Part shown: piece after piece, positions 10,930-23,389 of the stretch
Layout: the number at the start of each line of letters is the position of its first letter
How positions within the stretch are numbered: the stretch's first letter is position 1
NCBI GenBank assembly: GCA_012934845.2
Contig: WNNJ02003007.1
Coordinates: forward strand, 1 to 64,000
Reading direction: 5' to 3'
DNA from: Pomphorhynchus laevis
Lineage: Eukaryota > Acanthocephala > Palaeacanthocephala > Echinorhynchida > Pomphorhynchidae
Length of the DNA: 64,000 nucleotides
The notes under the pieces: model-generated
What the model was told of the DNA's origin: nothing
The model's input: only the letters and a program-made list of their open reading frames with translations
Database searches by the model: none
Translations under genes and position numbers: made by a program

Positions 10930-12485
10930 GTTCATCATTGCCATTAAGGTGAGTGTCACAGTTAAGAATATCAATAATGATACAGCTGATTCGAAATGTT
11001 CATTTTATTCGGCACTTGAAAATGATGCGCAAAGGAATATTGGCCAACTATCTAATTACGATAACTTGACTGAATTTCGGCCTGTAAAAACAAGACAACG
11101 ATCTGTACAGATCGTTGTCTTACAGATCCTTTTACGATCTGTAAAAACAAGACAACGAAACAGACTTGATGAATTTATAATCTGACAATTATAATATGTC
11201 GGCATATTTGATCTATGATAAATCGGTCTCAAAAGATCATTAAATCAATGTTATCAGCTTTTTTTACAACCAATAACGCAAAATTCTCTACTATGACATC
11301 TCGAACTGCAATTTGTTCAAAGCACAAATTTAATAATACCTTAAACGATCTTGTAAATCATATGTGTTAATGCGCCAAAACCTCTGATATTTAGGAAATG
11401 TTACACAGTCCAGCAAGTAATCCATCCCCAGCTGGCATTTCGATACCAATGACGGAGAAGTTGAGGTCTAGTACACTGAGTGACAATGATGGTTTGGCTG
11501 ACTTGTCCCTCGATAATATACATAAAGCACATGATGTTAAAGATATAAATCACAAGACTACCGATTATATAACATCCTTAAGTGAAATAGGTAAACTAAA
11601 TAATACAAGGGTTACACTTCGTTTATTAAAGAAAGTCTTCAGCGATATCATATTGAGAAAATCACATAAACTAATCAATACAGGAATTAGACTATTTCGT
11701 GATTTAGACCCATTAGATATGAGAAACTGAGATTAGCTAGATGTATGATTCGAGAAAAGATGAAAAATTGAGAATGTAATCTTATTATTCAGAATGTTTA
11801 AGTAGAGCGACGCTGTTCTCGTGTATTTTGGACCATCTTACTTTTACACAACCGAACTTCACAAACGATCGATCTTTCGAACTGCGTAGCATCTACGAGC
11901 ACACGAATTTAAGAGCAAACTTGTTAATAATTGCATCTAATTCTTGTGGAAATGACATTAATGTATTCGAACGTCCAAAGCATAGTTTCTTAGTTGGTTG
12001 AGATTTAATTACTCGCTGGAGAAATTAAGGCTAGTATACTGGATTTTAGTGATCTTGGTTGCATTCGAACGTTAGTGACTCAAAATGGGCAATTCCAGGT
12101 TATACATCATACCGTTGCGATCGTAGAAATACTAGAGGTAGTGTGATCTTGTTCACACATGATAGTATTTTAGTCTGTGTATTGCATCACGATAATGAAG
12201 AGGTCGGTTATCAATACTTTTGGTGTATCCTAGAAAGTCCTGGTTCTTTGCTTGTGATTGGGCTTATTTATAGATCTCCTAAAACATATATTGAACGTCT
12301 TCGAGAAGAGTTAGAACGATTTTCTGTTTAGGAAAGTTTGATTATTCTAGGCGATTTCAACATTTCCATGTAGACTGGTTAAGTTATTCTCGGTTGAGTG
12401 GTTGTGATTTTGAATCATCTAAATTACCTGATTCAATAAACGAACTGAATTATTTTCAGCACGTAAAGGGAAGAGCTACGAATTG
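10930..12485 (+). pseudogene. CR1-like LINE (X2 family), ORF1 end plus endonuclease start
   Basis: The frame at 11398-11730 ends RKSHKLINTGIRLFRDLDP, matching SYRLSGTGIRLLRDLDPSD in the minus-strand copy at 21857-22813. The frame at 12059-12331 reads AIPGYTSYRCDRRNTRGSV and LVIGLIYRSPKTYIERLREE, the endonuclease section seen at 20915-21915. An ILGDF block lies past a stop at about 12340. The copy stops abruptly at about 12485 in the FNELNYFQHV-like part; RT and 3' end are absent, which is not the usual 5' truncation. Confidence 0.7.
11092..11121. repeat. Perfect 30-bp palindrome
   Basis: AAGACAACGATCTGT is followed immediately by its exact reverse complement. The unit CTGTAAAAACAAGACAACGA occurs on the left (about 11082) and again on the right (about 11139), so a short direct duplication encloses the palindrome. 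It lies inside the ORF1 part of the X2-type remnant. Confidence 0.9.
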
Positions 12486-12561
12486 AACAGGTATTGAGAC
12501 GTTCGTCTAAACGGGTTTTGACCCTCTATGGTTTAAATTCCCTTTGATTACATCATGCAAT

Positions 12562-13140
12562 TTCACAACTTTAGTGCAATGTTAAATGGAATATCAACAC
12601 CTTAGATGCCCATATGATTTTTATAAATTACTGACTTTAGAACGTATATCACTTAAAATTAATTTATAAATAATATAATTTATATATGATTAACTACAAT
12701 CGGGGAAAGCTTTATGTGCAGCTAATATAAAGGATAAAAGTCGTTGTGCTGAATGACCAAATCAAGGTATTTTATTATTAAATTCCTCTATAATTGTTGT
12801 GCTTGTAGGTATTTTGCTCTGCAAACACAAAAGGTGATATCTTACAATCAAATATAATATTTTTAGTACTGTAAATCGTTCTCCAATCTAAAACTTACAG
12901 GTTAAATACGTCTCATAAAATCGTGTTATGTGAGATATAATAAAACTTTAGAGAATTTCAAGCACAACAATTATAAGGAAGTTTAATAAGAAAATAATTT
13001 TCGCAGTTATAATTTAGCATCTATAAATTAGGATATTTATAAATCAATTTAGGTAAACTGTATATGTAAAGTCAGTAATTTAAAAAGTCAAATTGGCATC
13101 TAGATATTCCTATGCAACACTGTACTAAAGTAATAAAAAT
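12562..13140. repeat. Foldback (MITE-like) element with long degenerate arms
   Basis: The left arm starts CTTTAGTGCAATGTTAAATG and includes AAATTACTGACTTTA and ATAATTGTTGTGCTTG (to about 12810). The reverse complement of the right arm starts CTTTAGTACAGTGTTGCATA and includes the same internal strings (about 12960-13138). The arms are roughly three-quarters identical by eye over about 180-240 bp, with no ORF between them. It resembles a non-autonomous DNA transposon; target duplications are not clear. Confidence 0.6.
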
Positions 13141-13690
13141 TACTGACGAAAGTGCTAGTCAAAGGTGATTTTTCGAAAAGGAGTGAAAATCAAAGTGAAT
13201 TTTTAACTTAATAAATTAAAATTTAATAAATTAATCTTGAACAACACAAGATAAAATTCAATGTTAATTTTTTCAATATGAAGTAGCCACACGCTATCAT
13301 TTCATGACATTGATTTCATATTTCTGAACCTTCCTCTACAATTTAATTCTTATTATTGAGTACGAGACACGAGCTCCTCGATCCACACGAAATTGTCCGG
13401 TGACATTTCACACAAGGGACAATTTTTTGGTGAGTCTTGCGCAACCCAACTGCTTGGATCCAACTTAATTGTCGATAGAGCGAGATAAAAAATAAAAATT
13501 TATAATAATTCCATTAAGACAAAAACCTTTTTTATGTATTTTATTTTGCACCCATTTGTGGGTAACCATTACGATGTAATTATTATAAAATAAAAAAATA
13601 AAAATTGGGTACAAAACATAGCCGCAAATAGCTGTTCAGTCTGTTCACTGTTGATATTTAAAAAAATAAAATAAAAAAATGAAGTGTAGA
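13141..13690. other. No gene; LINE 3' UTR scraps
   Basis: No coding match. Near 13550-13620 the strings CATTTGTGGGTAACC and GCCGCAAATAGC resemble the GCAAATG..CCCG element found after CR1-like copies (about 14200, 18735 and 35680). Parts of this stretch are therefore probably LINE 3' untranslated sequence. Confidence 0.4.
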
Positions 13691-13945
13691 ACATAATCAG
13701 CCGAATGGGTAGTTCAACACTGATTGATGGTTCGAGCTGTCATGAATCCACTTCCTCACTTGAAGTTTAAAATTGGAATAGCTGGAGGCACAAGCAATTT
13801 TATCAGGTAGTGCATTCAAAATGTTGATTACACGATGTGAGTGTCTCATTGTTCGAAGATTTTACCAGTGGTCGTGTCTTACTAATCTGTTATCAGCCCG
13901 TGAATTATGGACTGATACGACTGGCTCAGGTAAATGCGTCCACTT
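13690..13945 (-). pseudogene. CR1-like LINE, extreme C-terminus
   Basis: The minus-strand translation at about 13700-13800 reads LPDKIACASSYSNFKLQVRK, the closing WN.LP..I..A.S...F motif of CR1/Jockey-group ORF2 proteins. Upstream sequence keeps further scraps. It abuts a plus-strand RT scrap at 13945, so two fragments meet in opposite orientation. Confidence 0.55.
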
Positions 13946-13949
13946 ATCC

Positions 13950-14050
13950 TTTTACATTTTTCAAAGGCATTCGATCGAGTTCTGCACTCATGTCTAATTA
14001 ATTTTTTATCTCACTATGGTGTTCCTTGTACCATCTGCAATTGAGTTGGA
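13950..14050 (+). pseudogene. CR1-like LINE RT scrap (motif A)
   Basis: It reads KAFDRVLHSCLINFLSHYG, the motif A region of a LINE RT, followed by a stop. It is a fragment of about 100 bp with no flanking RT motifs. Confidence 0.55.
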
Positions 14051-14412
14051 AAATTCCTTAGTGGGAATTTGAGATAAGGATTTAAAAAAGAAAACTTTTA
14101 ATTTTAATATTTCGCTTATTTCTATTAGCATAATCAGATACAGTATAATGTATTTTTTAATAAGAAAATTCAATAAAAAAGATTTTATTATTATTACTAT
14201 TTGCGGGTAACCTTAAAAATGTTTTATTATAAATGTTTTATTTTACTTGATAAAAATTGTTGATTAAAGTTACTTACAATCTAAAGTAAATACAATAAAT
14301 AACTTACAAAAGAAGAGAGATTTATCATCGATACCCAGCTGTTTCAAGAGAGGATTGCACATTTCTCTGGAGTCAGAAAAGTTACCCTCTGGTCGCGGAT
14401 TCCTAGTCCTCA

Positions 14413-15711
14413 TTGATTTTTAGAACTATCAAACGAATCAAATCACGAATCAAACGACTATCACTAATCAAACGACTATATACAAATGGGTCGGAAAAAC
14501 AAAAGTCTCAAGTTTCCAACCATGTCGCGTCCAACACTGATGTTAGAGATGTTTCCAATGGATCTGAACAACAAGTCCTTTGCTCAAACAATGATTGTCA
14601 CACGTGGGTAAGTATTTGGACTTCTGAATCCCAGGCATCTTGCCTTGCAGATAACGAATTCTACTGTGGCCACTGTTCTGCTAAGATGATAAATACGATG
14701 AAGAGTGAAATAGAGAGCCACAAGACAAATATATTGAAACTATCTGGCAATGCAGCGATGTCCACACATGCCTCTTCGTCTTGTAATAAGTTTCAACCTC
14801 GATGCCCAATTCTTCCGCATTCGATTGCCTCTAAGAATGCCAAATCTCCCATCTCTTCTACAGGTATTACTATACATCCTTCAATTTTGCCCAATCAATC
14901 AGCTCAATCTTCTGATGTTACTGTCATTGACCATTTGCAACCCAGTATTTCTTTGGACGTATCAGATAAATCACCTTACATTTCTACCCCTCATTGAATT
15001 TCTACGTCATCATCAGATAATCCACGTGGTATTGGGTCCCTTATAAATTTAGCTCAGCTGCCAGTTCCTACGTCACACCGCCCAAATTTACAGCTGACTT
15101 CTATCTCGCCATCTTCGCCACAGAATACCGCTCCTAATAGTTATAGAGTTACTTTTAATTCTAACCCTTCTTTGCGCACACTTTCTGATAGGGCTCACTG
15201 TGTGCTTATTGCAAACATCATCTAGTCATCTGCCGTTAACAATGACTTACGTATTCAGCATGATGTCAATGCAGTTAAATCAATCCACTCATGTGTTTTG
15301 CAAAACTGCTCTGCCACAGTTCGAAAGGATTTGCGTGTAGTAAATTTATTTCGCCTTGGTAAAAAAGAACCAGATAGTGGACCTCGTTTACTCAAAGTCG
15401 TTATTGCCTCCACCGTAATGAGTTCACTTATACTACGAAACCGTAATCTCCTAAGAGGTTTGAGTATTCGTCTTTTCAAAGATTTATCTCCAGAGGACAG
15501 AAAACAGTTGTTTACTGCCAAACGTGAGATGGCCGAGCGTCGAATGAATGGCGAAGAAAATCTTATAATCCGAAATTTTCAGGTTGTGCGACGCAGAGTC
15601 TCCACTCGATTTTTTATCAACAGCTCTCGAGACATTTCGTTACAGGATATCGAACGTCTCTGTGTCGCACGCATTCCCAACTCAACTGTAGACTCTGTAA
15701 CTCGCTACTAA
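14413..15711 (+). pseudogene. CR1-like LINE X1, ORF1 with Cys-rich (PHD-like) finger
   Basis: One reading frame runs through the region with only two stops (TGA at 14995-14997 and a TAG near 15223). The N-terminal part has CSNNDC..W and FYCGHCSAKM, a Cys-rich finger like the PHD-type fingers in CR1 ORF1 proteins. A long Ser/Pro-rich linker follows, then VVNLFRLGKKEPDSGPRLLK and SIRLFKDLSPEDRKQLF, ending in NLIIRNFQVVRRR. The same three-part plan is in the minus-strand copy at 21857-23030. ORF1 of such LINEs binds RNA in the RNP; the finger's ligand is unknown. The true start is not clear: no good ATG precedes the finger in frame, so the listed start is only the first open codon. Confidence 0.7.
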
Positions 15712-15737
15712 CAGTCAATCATCCGGATTTATCCTCG

Positions 15738-18618
15738 TTGTTCGATTGTATGAATTCTCAAAAATCAAATGTCCACAAGTTTCCCTGTACATCTACCAAA
15801 GCTGGCCTTTACATACTCTATTCAAATGTTTTGAGTTTGTTTAACAAGTTAGATGAAATCAAAGCAATAGTACATCATGAAAATCTCGACATGCTGTTTT
15901 TCACTGAAACTTGGTTAAATTGTAATATTCTGGATTCTGAAGTCGGTATTCACGGTTATACGATAGTTCGCTGTGATTGAAAAATATCTAGAGGTGGCGG
16001 TGTAGCTGCTTATATACGCGACAATCTTGTTTATAACGTAATAGAGTCGTGTTCTGACGATTATGGAAATGAGCTTTTGTGGATTGAAGTGACGGAGGAA
16101 CGAGGTAAGGTCTATCGCATTTGTATTGTTTATCGTAGTCCTCGATCAAAAACACCACTCATCATCAAGTCGTTAAAACATCACTGTTCCGGCGATGTGG
16201 ATACCTTAATCTGCGGAGATCTTAAGACTCCAAATATCAATTGGGTCTCTTATACCGCGATCCAGGGTTGTGATGAAGAATCATCAGTCTTACTTGATGT
16301 ATTCAATGAGCTCACACTTTGTCAGCTTGTCCATTGTAATACTCGTATCCGTAATAAAAGTCATTCCCTGCTAGATTTATGCCTATGTACCAATGATTCT
16401 GTCGTTGAGTCATTAAGTTGCGGTCCGCCATTAGGCTTTAGCGATCACTGCACTTTACGTATAATCCTACCTGGTCATATTTCGCATCTGGTCAATTTAA
16501 AAAACGATTGGTGTTATGAATGCGGATTACGATACAATTAATGAAATGCTGAGCCTAGTAAGATGGCCTTGTGCTAGAACAGTCGGTGTTAATGTGGCCT
16601 GGTCGTTCCTCCACACAACATTGATTAATCTACTTCACGCCTTTTCCCCTTGCGTAACACGTAAACCATCATCCTCCAAACTCAAATGGTTTGACAGTGA
16701 GTTGAAGCGAGCCGTCAGAGAACGTGATCATGCATTCCTATTATTTAAGCGTGGACTCGGATCCTTCAGGTTTTATACTACCATTCGCAACAGGGTAACT
16801 TCTCTTAAACGTCAGAAGAAACATCAATTCATTGCTGCCATATGTTTCTTTTCTCATGTCGATCAAAAGAGATTTTTTCAACTACTTGGCAACCGTAAGA
16901 GGGTATCTTCGTCAATCAACTGTCTGGTTGATGGTGAGCGAAAATCGGTTTCTCCTCTTTCCATTGCCAATATCCTTGTCAAGAACTTTTGTCTCACTCG
17001 CAATCGATTTTCCCTATGTGACTATATCATTACGATAGACAATTCTTCTCTCCAGTACCAGGATTCTAACCTCTACTTTGACCCGCTCGATGTTATTAAT
17101 ATATTATCGAAGCTACCGGCTAAAAATAGTTCAGGTCCTGATGGTATTCCTAGTATATTATTACGCAAAGTTGCATCGAATATATATCTTCCGCTTTTTG
17201 ATATTTACTATTGGTCCTTGAGAACTGGCATAATCCCAGATATGTGGAAGAGAGCATTAGTCATTCCAGTTTTTAAAAAGGGGGATAAGGTAAATCCTCA
17301 AAATTATCGGCTAATAAGTTTGACTTGTATTGCTTGCAAGGTGATAGAGAAACTGATCCTGAGGTATGTATCTTCTCATTTGGACAAATTCAATATTTTA
17401 TCTAATAAACAGCATGGGTTTAGAAAACATCACTCCACTTCAACTAATCTAACATTATTACGCGAAAGCTGGGCCGGTTTTGTCGAACAGGGGGTGCCGG
17501 TTGATGTCGTCTTTATTGATTTGTTCAAAGCTTTTGATCGGGTCGTTCATCCAATTTTACTGTGGAAACTTGGAAATTACGGATTCTCAAAACACGTTTG
17601 TCTCTAGATACGTGAATTCTCGAGTAGACGTTCCTTTGCTGTGCGAGTTGGTGAGTCTCTTTCTGAATGGTTTTATCTCACTCAAGGTGTTCCACAAGGC
17701 TGTATTCTTAGTCCCACTTTGTTTAATATCTACATCAACGAAATCGCTGAAAATGTTACATGCCAGTGCCTATTATACGCCGATGACATGAAACTGTTGT
17801 GCCCTTTATTTCGTGGCTGTTCTAGCTTTCCCCTACTACAATCAGATTTGGATTAAGTTAGTAGTTGGTGTTCATCACACGGCTTAGTAATCAATGTTAG
17901 TAAATGTCGACATATGAGAATTGGTCAATCCCGATTACCTTCCTTTTCTTATCAATTCAGCTCAACAGTTATCGAATCAGTAAATCACTTAACTGATCTT
18001 GGTGATGTTACCTCCTCCAATTTAAAATATCGTCTTCATTCTTCTGCGATTATTGCAAAATGCCGTAGAATTTTAGGATTTCTTCATCGAAACGTTAGAC
18101 GACTTGATCCAAAGGCTTTACGCATTGTATATTCGAGTCTCTTAAAATCACATATGCTCTATGCATCTCACGCGACACACCCTCAACTGAAATCAGAATT
18201 GAGTGAATTCGACAACATTTTGAGAAGAGCCACGCACTTAGTTCCGGCAACTCGATCCATTCCTTATCCAGTTAGACTAGAGACGTTGGGTATAAGAACT
18301 ATTGAATGCGATCTGTTGATTGCAGATCTTACACTAGTGTGGATGTCGCTGTGCGTGCCTAACCATCCGTGTAAGCAGCTGTTCTGTCTTCGTGAATCCT
18401 CAATGTTACGTGGACACGAGATATGTTTGAAGCATCGCTCAAAGCATCGAACAAATTGCACGACAGTAATGGATCGCGTCTGTAAACGATGGAATGGATT
18501 ATCACTTGGTGTAACCAACAGCTCTTCTGCTGTGCAATTCAAAGAATGCCTAAAGCTTGACCTCGTGAACTCTTGGTGTTTTTTACGTTTTTTTTCTGTT
18601 TTTTTTTATTTGATGTGA
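15738..18618 (+). pseudogene. CR1-like LINE X1, ORF2 endonuclease-reverse transcriptase
   Basis: Endonuclease: DMLFFTETWLN (15738-15980), CGDLKTPNINW where GDFN is expected, and GFSDHCTLRI near 16435. RT: FDPLDVINILSKLPAKNSSG, PVFKKGDKVNPQNYRLISLT, FIDLFKAFDRV (motif A), GVPQGCILSPTLFNIYINE and YADD at 17775-17786. The thumb and tail (17914-18618) include RRATHLVPATRSIPYPVRLE. Defects: a stop at 15978-15980, a frame change near 16510-16540, and stops at 17605-17607 and 17854-17856. All the large domains are present, making this one of the best-preserved CR1-like copies here. The 3' UTR ends with a GAGC/GCTC mini-hairpin near 18630 and an AT tail by about 18710. Confidence 0.8.
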
Positions 18619-18710
18619 TGCTTCCTTACGAGCTTCAGCTCCCTTGGAAGTCGACATATAATAATGTTTTATATTAAATAATTTTTTTAATAAATAATTT
18701 TTATTTCGTG

Positions 18711-18890
18711 AGAGAAGATAACAGAATCAGGGTTCCCGCAAATGGGCCCGAAATACAAATGCTTAAAATTCAAAGTCATTAAACCCTCGGATCTACCGCC
18801 TGAGACATCCGTTCATTAGTTCAGTTTCCAAATAAAAAATTTTTATTAAATAAAAAATTATATATATAAAAAAAATATTATTATTACTAG
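18711..18890. other. Spacer between two tail-to-tail LINEs
   Basis: It holds a scrap with CCCGCAAATGGGCCCG (about 18735, LINE 3' UTR type) and an AT-rich run that is probably the 3' tail of the minus-strand X2 element. No gene. Confidence 0.5.
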
Positions 18891-19021
18891 AATGTCAGCG
18901 AGCGTAGCTCAATAGACACCGTCACAATTTAAAATATAAAAAGGAAACTAACAACAAAGTAATTAAAAATTAGTCAGTTTCTTTAAAGTAGATACAAATT
19001 CACGTCTGTTTGTTTGCTTCA

Positions 19022-21915
19022 CTACTTCCGCCGGTAAACTGTTCCAAGCTGGAATGACACGCACGGCAAAATTAATGTTTCTTTTTTACACCAGTGTTTA
19101 CGTTGTAACATAAGTGGATGACCACGTAATCTTGAGTCATTTCGCGTACGAAATAGACTTCCAACGGAATTCTCAGGATTGCTCATCGCCCGCCACGCTA
19201 CAACCAGGTCATTTAGTGCTCGAAGTGAAGATAATGAGGGCATATTGAGGCGACTTAACCGTTCCTATAAGTAAGGTTATGAAGGCCCGCTACCTGTTTA
19301 GAAGAACGTCGCAATACCTGTTCAATACGAAACTCTTCCGATTTGTTAACTGGGTATGAGGCTGGAGAACAATAGTTAAGAACACTTGAACAGAGAGTAG
19401 TGGATAAAAGTTTAAATGACGCAATTTCTAATTTACTAAAACATCTGGAAATCATACCAGAAATTCGAGTTGCTCTAGCACATATTTGCTCTGTATTTTT
19501 CCTAGTGCCTAGATCATCCGAAACGTCGATGCCCAAGTCTATATTGACGAACCATAGGAATTGGTTGTAAGTTAATTGAGTAGCTGGTTGTCGAAAACTT
19601 ATTCCCTATGTGCATGTATGCACATTTTGTCACATTAATACTTAAACAGTTCTCAGCTGACCAATACGTCAATGTATCGAGATCGGACTGTAACATTTGT
19701 CGGTCAAGGTCATTAACAACACAGCGATAGACCTTAAGATCATCGGCGTACAACAACGTTTTTGACAGCAGTAATGATGGGAGTTCGTTAATATATATAT
19801 TAAATAAAATTGGTCCTAAAATCGATCCTTGTGGTACACCACTACATATAGAAGTCCAATCTGACAAAGTCCCACTTACTCTGACTGCTGCAGTTCTATC
19901 TAATAAATACGCACGAATCCAATTAACAATTACAGAATCAAAGCGAAGTTCTATAAGTTTGCCAATAAGTATATTATGATTGATTGCATCGAAAGCACGA
20001 GAGAAGTTCACGAATACCACGACGGTGTCGACACCGGCATCAAAAGCACTGGACCAATCATCTCTAGCAATTAGAAGATTTGAACATGTTGATCTACTCG
20101 AACGGAATCCATGTTGGGCAGGATGTAAAAGGTTATTTATCGAAATATGGCGGTTGATGTGTAACAAAATCAAACGCTCTAATACCTTACAGCAAATACA
20201 TGTCAGACTAACTGGTCTAAAATTGCTGGCGCATGACCTATCACCTTTTTTATATACAGGGCAAACTATCGATTTTAGCCAGTCGAGGGGAATCTTTGAT
20301 TTGCATAAGGAAAATATGAATATTCGATGCAGTGGACCGCAAATGCGGGAAGCTAATTCTCTAAGTAGGATGGATGGCAATCCGTCAGGATGAGCAGACT
20401 GACACCGTTTTAATCGTCGAAGTTGCTCATATACATGAGCGATAGAAATATGTGACGTCAAGTTATATGATTTATTATTATGATGAAAGGTGCCGTGTAC
20501 AGTAACTGATTCATCTATTCTAGGAAAGAATGTCTCTACAAATGTATTAGCGACCATATAATCGTCGACAACTACTTTATTTTTCACACGTAACGGAAAA
20601 CATTTGCATCTCGATCGATTTTTGGATGCACAATATTTGAAAAATAAACTTGGCTCATACTTGATATTATGAACGAGTGATTTCTCAAAGTAGAGTTTCT
20701 TAGATCTTTTAAGTGCCGTAAATCTGTTTCTTGCATTTCGATATAATTGATATTCTCCTTTAGATTGACGATATCGACGATAAAGGACATTACATTCCTT
20801 AAGAACATTTCCTAACTCTACGTCAAACCACGGATTATTGTATTTACGGGAGCGTGAAGCACGTAAAGGCGCATATCTGTCTAGAAGAGAAGCAAGAGTA
20901 TCTCGAAAAAACCTTCATGCACATTCCAATCCGACCACAAATGGGTCAAGCCAAACAACGCTACCAAGGTGCCTACCGATTGCGCTATAATCGGCCTTTA
21001 ATACGTTAAGCTCGATGTGACAAGTGTTTATGGAAGGCAGAGCGAAGGGAAAGCGAATTAACATACTGCAATGGTCACTATTTCCTATAGCTTGTATGTA
21101 GTCAATATTTATCGGTAGATCATGGTTAAACAAGCATAAATCTAATAAACTTCTAGAAGAGCCTCTGAAACGAGTGTCTTGATTTACGTAGTGAAAGTAA
21201 TTCAGCTCGTTTAATAAATCGAGTAGTTCAGAAGATTCCCAATCACAGCCGCTTAAACGGGAATAAATAGACCAGTCTATACGTGGCATATTAAAGTCCC
21301 CAAGTAAGATTAAGTTTTCATAAGAGGCAAATCGTTCTAAATCTTTCCGGAGGCGTGTGGTGGATGCCATAGGACTTCTGTACACAAGTCCTATGACAAC
21401 AGAGGAATCAGGGCTTTCGAAACGACACCATAGGGATTGGTAACTAATCTCCTCATTATCGTGATATAGGACACTAGTAGTAATACTATCTCGCGCGTTT
21501 ATGACTACACGCCACCTCTGACATTAACACGATTACAACGGTATAAGCTGTAACCGGGAATTGCAATTTCTGAGTCATTACTGTTAGAATTCAACCAAGA
21601 TTTACTGAATGCTAGGATACTAGCATTACTCTCTCCAGCAAGTAGCGAAACCTCCACCATTTTTGGGAGTATACTTTGAACATTAGAATATAACACATTT
21701 ATAAATTTTTCACAATAAATATCTGGTATATTGGTTATATATGGACTTTCGTTATTCCTTTGATAGTGCGACGCAGCTCGAGAGGTCGAATGCATGTGAA
21801 ATTTTGTCGTGCGAGGGTAACATTGTCCAAAACACACGAAAGCGGCGTCGCACGACTTAAAAATTTTGAATCCTAAGATTTCGCTCCCCACTGTTGAGTC
21901 TTTTATGAAGCTCAA
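19022..21915 (-). pseudogene. CR1-like LINE X2, ORF2 endonuclease-reverse transcriptase
   Basis: Order on the minus strand: endonuclease start with SNVQSILPKMVEVSLLAGES (21505-21915); LILLGDFNMPRIDWSIYSRL and GNSDHCSML (20915-21385), so GDFN and SDH are kept; a basic linker with WFDVELGNVLKE (about 20810); RT at 19514-20587 with PVYKKGDRSCASNFRPVSLT, VVFVNFSRAFDAINH (VNF where most RTs have VDF), SGVPQGSILGPILFNIYINE and YADD (19739-19750). The C-terminal part (19022-19536) reads RRSSKQVAGLHNLTY. Frame changes lie near 21505, 20810-20910 and 19520. The motif A Asp is replaced by Asn (FVNFSRAFD), a further sign that the copy is dead. Confidence 0.8.
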
Positions 21916-23030
21916 TCTTAGCCAGCTTTAACTTTTCTCTATCTGACGGGTCTAAGTCTCTAAGTAATCTAATGCCAGTACCACTAAGTCTATAAGATTT
22001 TCTTAATAAAACATTAACGTACTCTTTGTCACTGAATACTATTTTTAATAAGCGTGGTTTCGCATTTGTATCATCAGATTTGCCTATGCGAAAGAGGGAA
22101 ACTACTTTCAAGGATGTTATAAATTGCGAATCACAATCAGATAATACACGTCCCAATATGGACCTAACTTTATCGAGGTCATCATTCAACCTATGTTGAT
22201 TGTTTATTGCTGATGACTCAACAATATTAGCCATTATTATAGCTCTATCTCGTAGAATCAACGGTCGCTTTCGGGACCCATCTAAATGGACATTTGTATT
22301 ACGATAGTTCACTTTAACGGGTTTGTCTAGGGAGGTGTATCGATTATTACTACTATCATCTGTACAATTTCGCTCGTTACTCTCCTTTATGGATGACCTA
22401 GATATGATGTCATCTCCACTTTGAGCACTGGACTCTGGTTCGAGTTCTATCGATACCGACTTGACAACTGATGCTAAAACAACAACCGGAAATTGCAAAA
22501 ACTGGTTATCTTGAGGTGTTCTTGGTAGAATTTCTTCTACACAATTTCCCTCGTCGGTTTTATCTTCTTCACAATTTCCCATATCATTCAATTTACACTG
22601 ATTAATTACCGCCAACGACTCAAAAATGTTAGACAATAAAATATAATTGTCTTCAATGCATGTTGATTGCTGCCTAGTATCATTGTCGTCATTATTATGT
22701 TGTATTGGCGAGATAGGTGTATCTTTATTGGAAGAATTTTTATGTGTGCAGGCTTGGCTGTTTTGAGTTTTTTTGAAGCGAGGCACGAATTGTGTCCAGT
22801 TCAGCTGACGCACAGTAGCCGCATAGGAATGTTTTCATCTTGAGATCGATAAATTGATTAGTTTTATCGGTTACTGATGTCCAAATATCACATCCTGGTT
22901 TGGAACACTGTACTTGATTTGATTCGAAGTTCAAGACTTCGACTGATGACTGCACACGCTTCTTTTTGCCCATATTGGTCGTGTATATATATTTTTTATT
23001 GGTCGTATATTTGTACCGAAATTGTTGCAA
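21857..23030 (-). pseudogene. CR1-like LINE X2, ORF1 with Cys-rich finger
   Basis: The 22740-23030 part has QVQCSKPGCDIWTSVTDK and FLCGYCASAELDTIR, the same Cys finger as X1. After a frame change near 22780, the 318-codon frame 21857-22813 holds an Asn/Asp/Ser-rich linker and ends with KVVSLFRIGKSDDTNAKPRL, LSGTGIRLLRDLDPSDREKL and RNLRIQNF. The basic opening GKKKRVQSS is a possible nuclear or nucleic-acid-binding tract. The 5' UTR probably extends to about 23060. Confidence 0.7.
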
Positions 23031-23181
23031 TTGTTGAAATTTGTATTAACCGTTGTAAAATTTGTTAAAATCGTTGTAACGCGATGGTTTTGAGTATTTT
23101 TATTTCGTTCTTTGTATTTACTTTAAATCTCAAACTTTTTGAGAAGTAAATTGTGTATATTAATCTCTCAAACTTTTTTAG

Positions 23182-23380
23182 GATGAGAGTATGGGGAAAA
23201 TATAATAAGGGGATTTGGAATGGGGAAAGCGGAAGTGGGAAGTGGGGAAATAGGAAAGGGAAGGGGGAAAGAGTAAAGAGGGAAAGGTTGACGGAAGGGG
23301 GAATGAAGGAAATTAGGGAAATGGCGGAAAGTGGAAGGATCAGAGTTGCAACGGAAGGTGAACGTAAACTTATTTATTAA
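23182..23380 (+). repeat. Purine-rich tract
   Basis: Nearly all A and G on the plus strand (GGGGAAA, GGAAAGGG and similar units). The 75-codon Lys/Glu/Gly-rich frame is a composition artefact. It could adopt triplex-type structure, but no function is evident. Confidence 0.7.
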
Positions 23381-23389
23381 GGTACTTAT

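Noticed and set aside
23153-23380. 75-codon Gly/Glu/Lys-rich ORF
   Set aside because: Product of the purine-rich tract with no domain signal.
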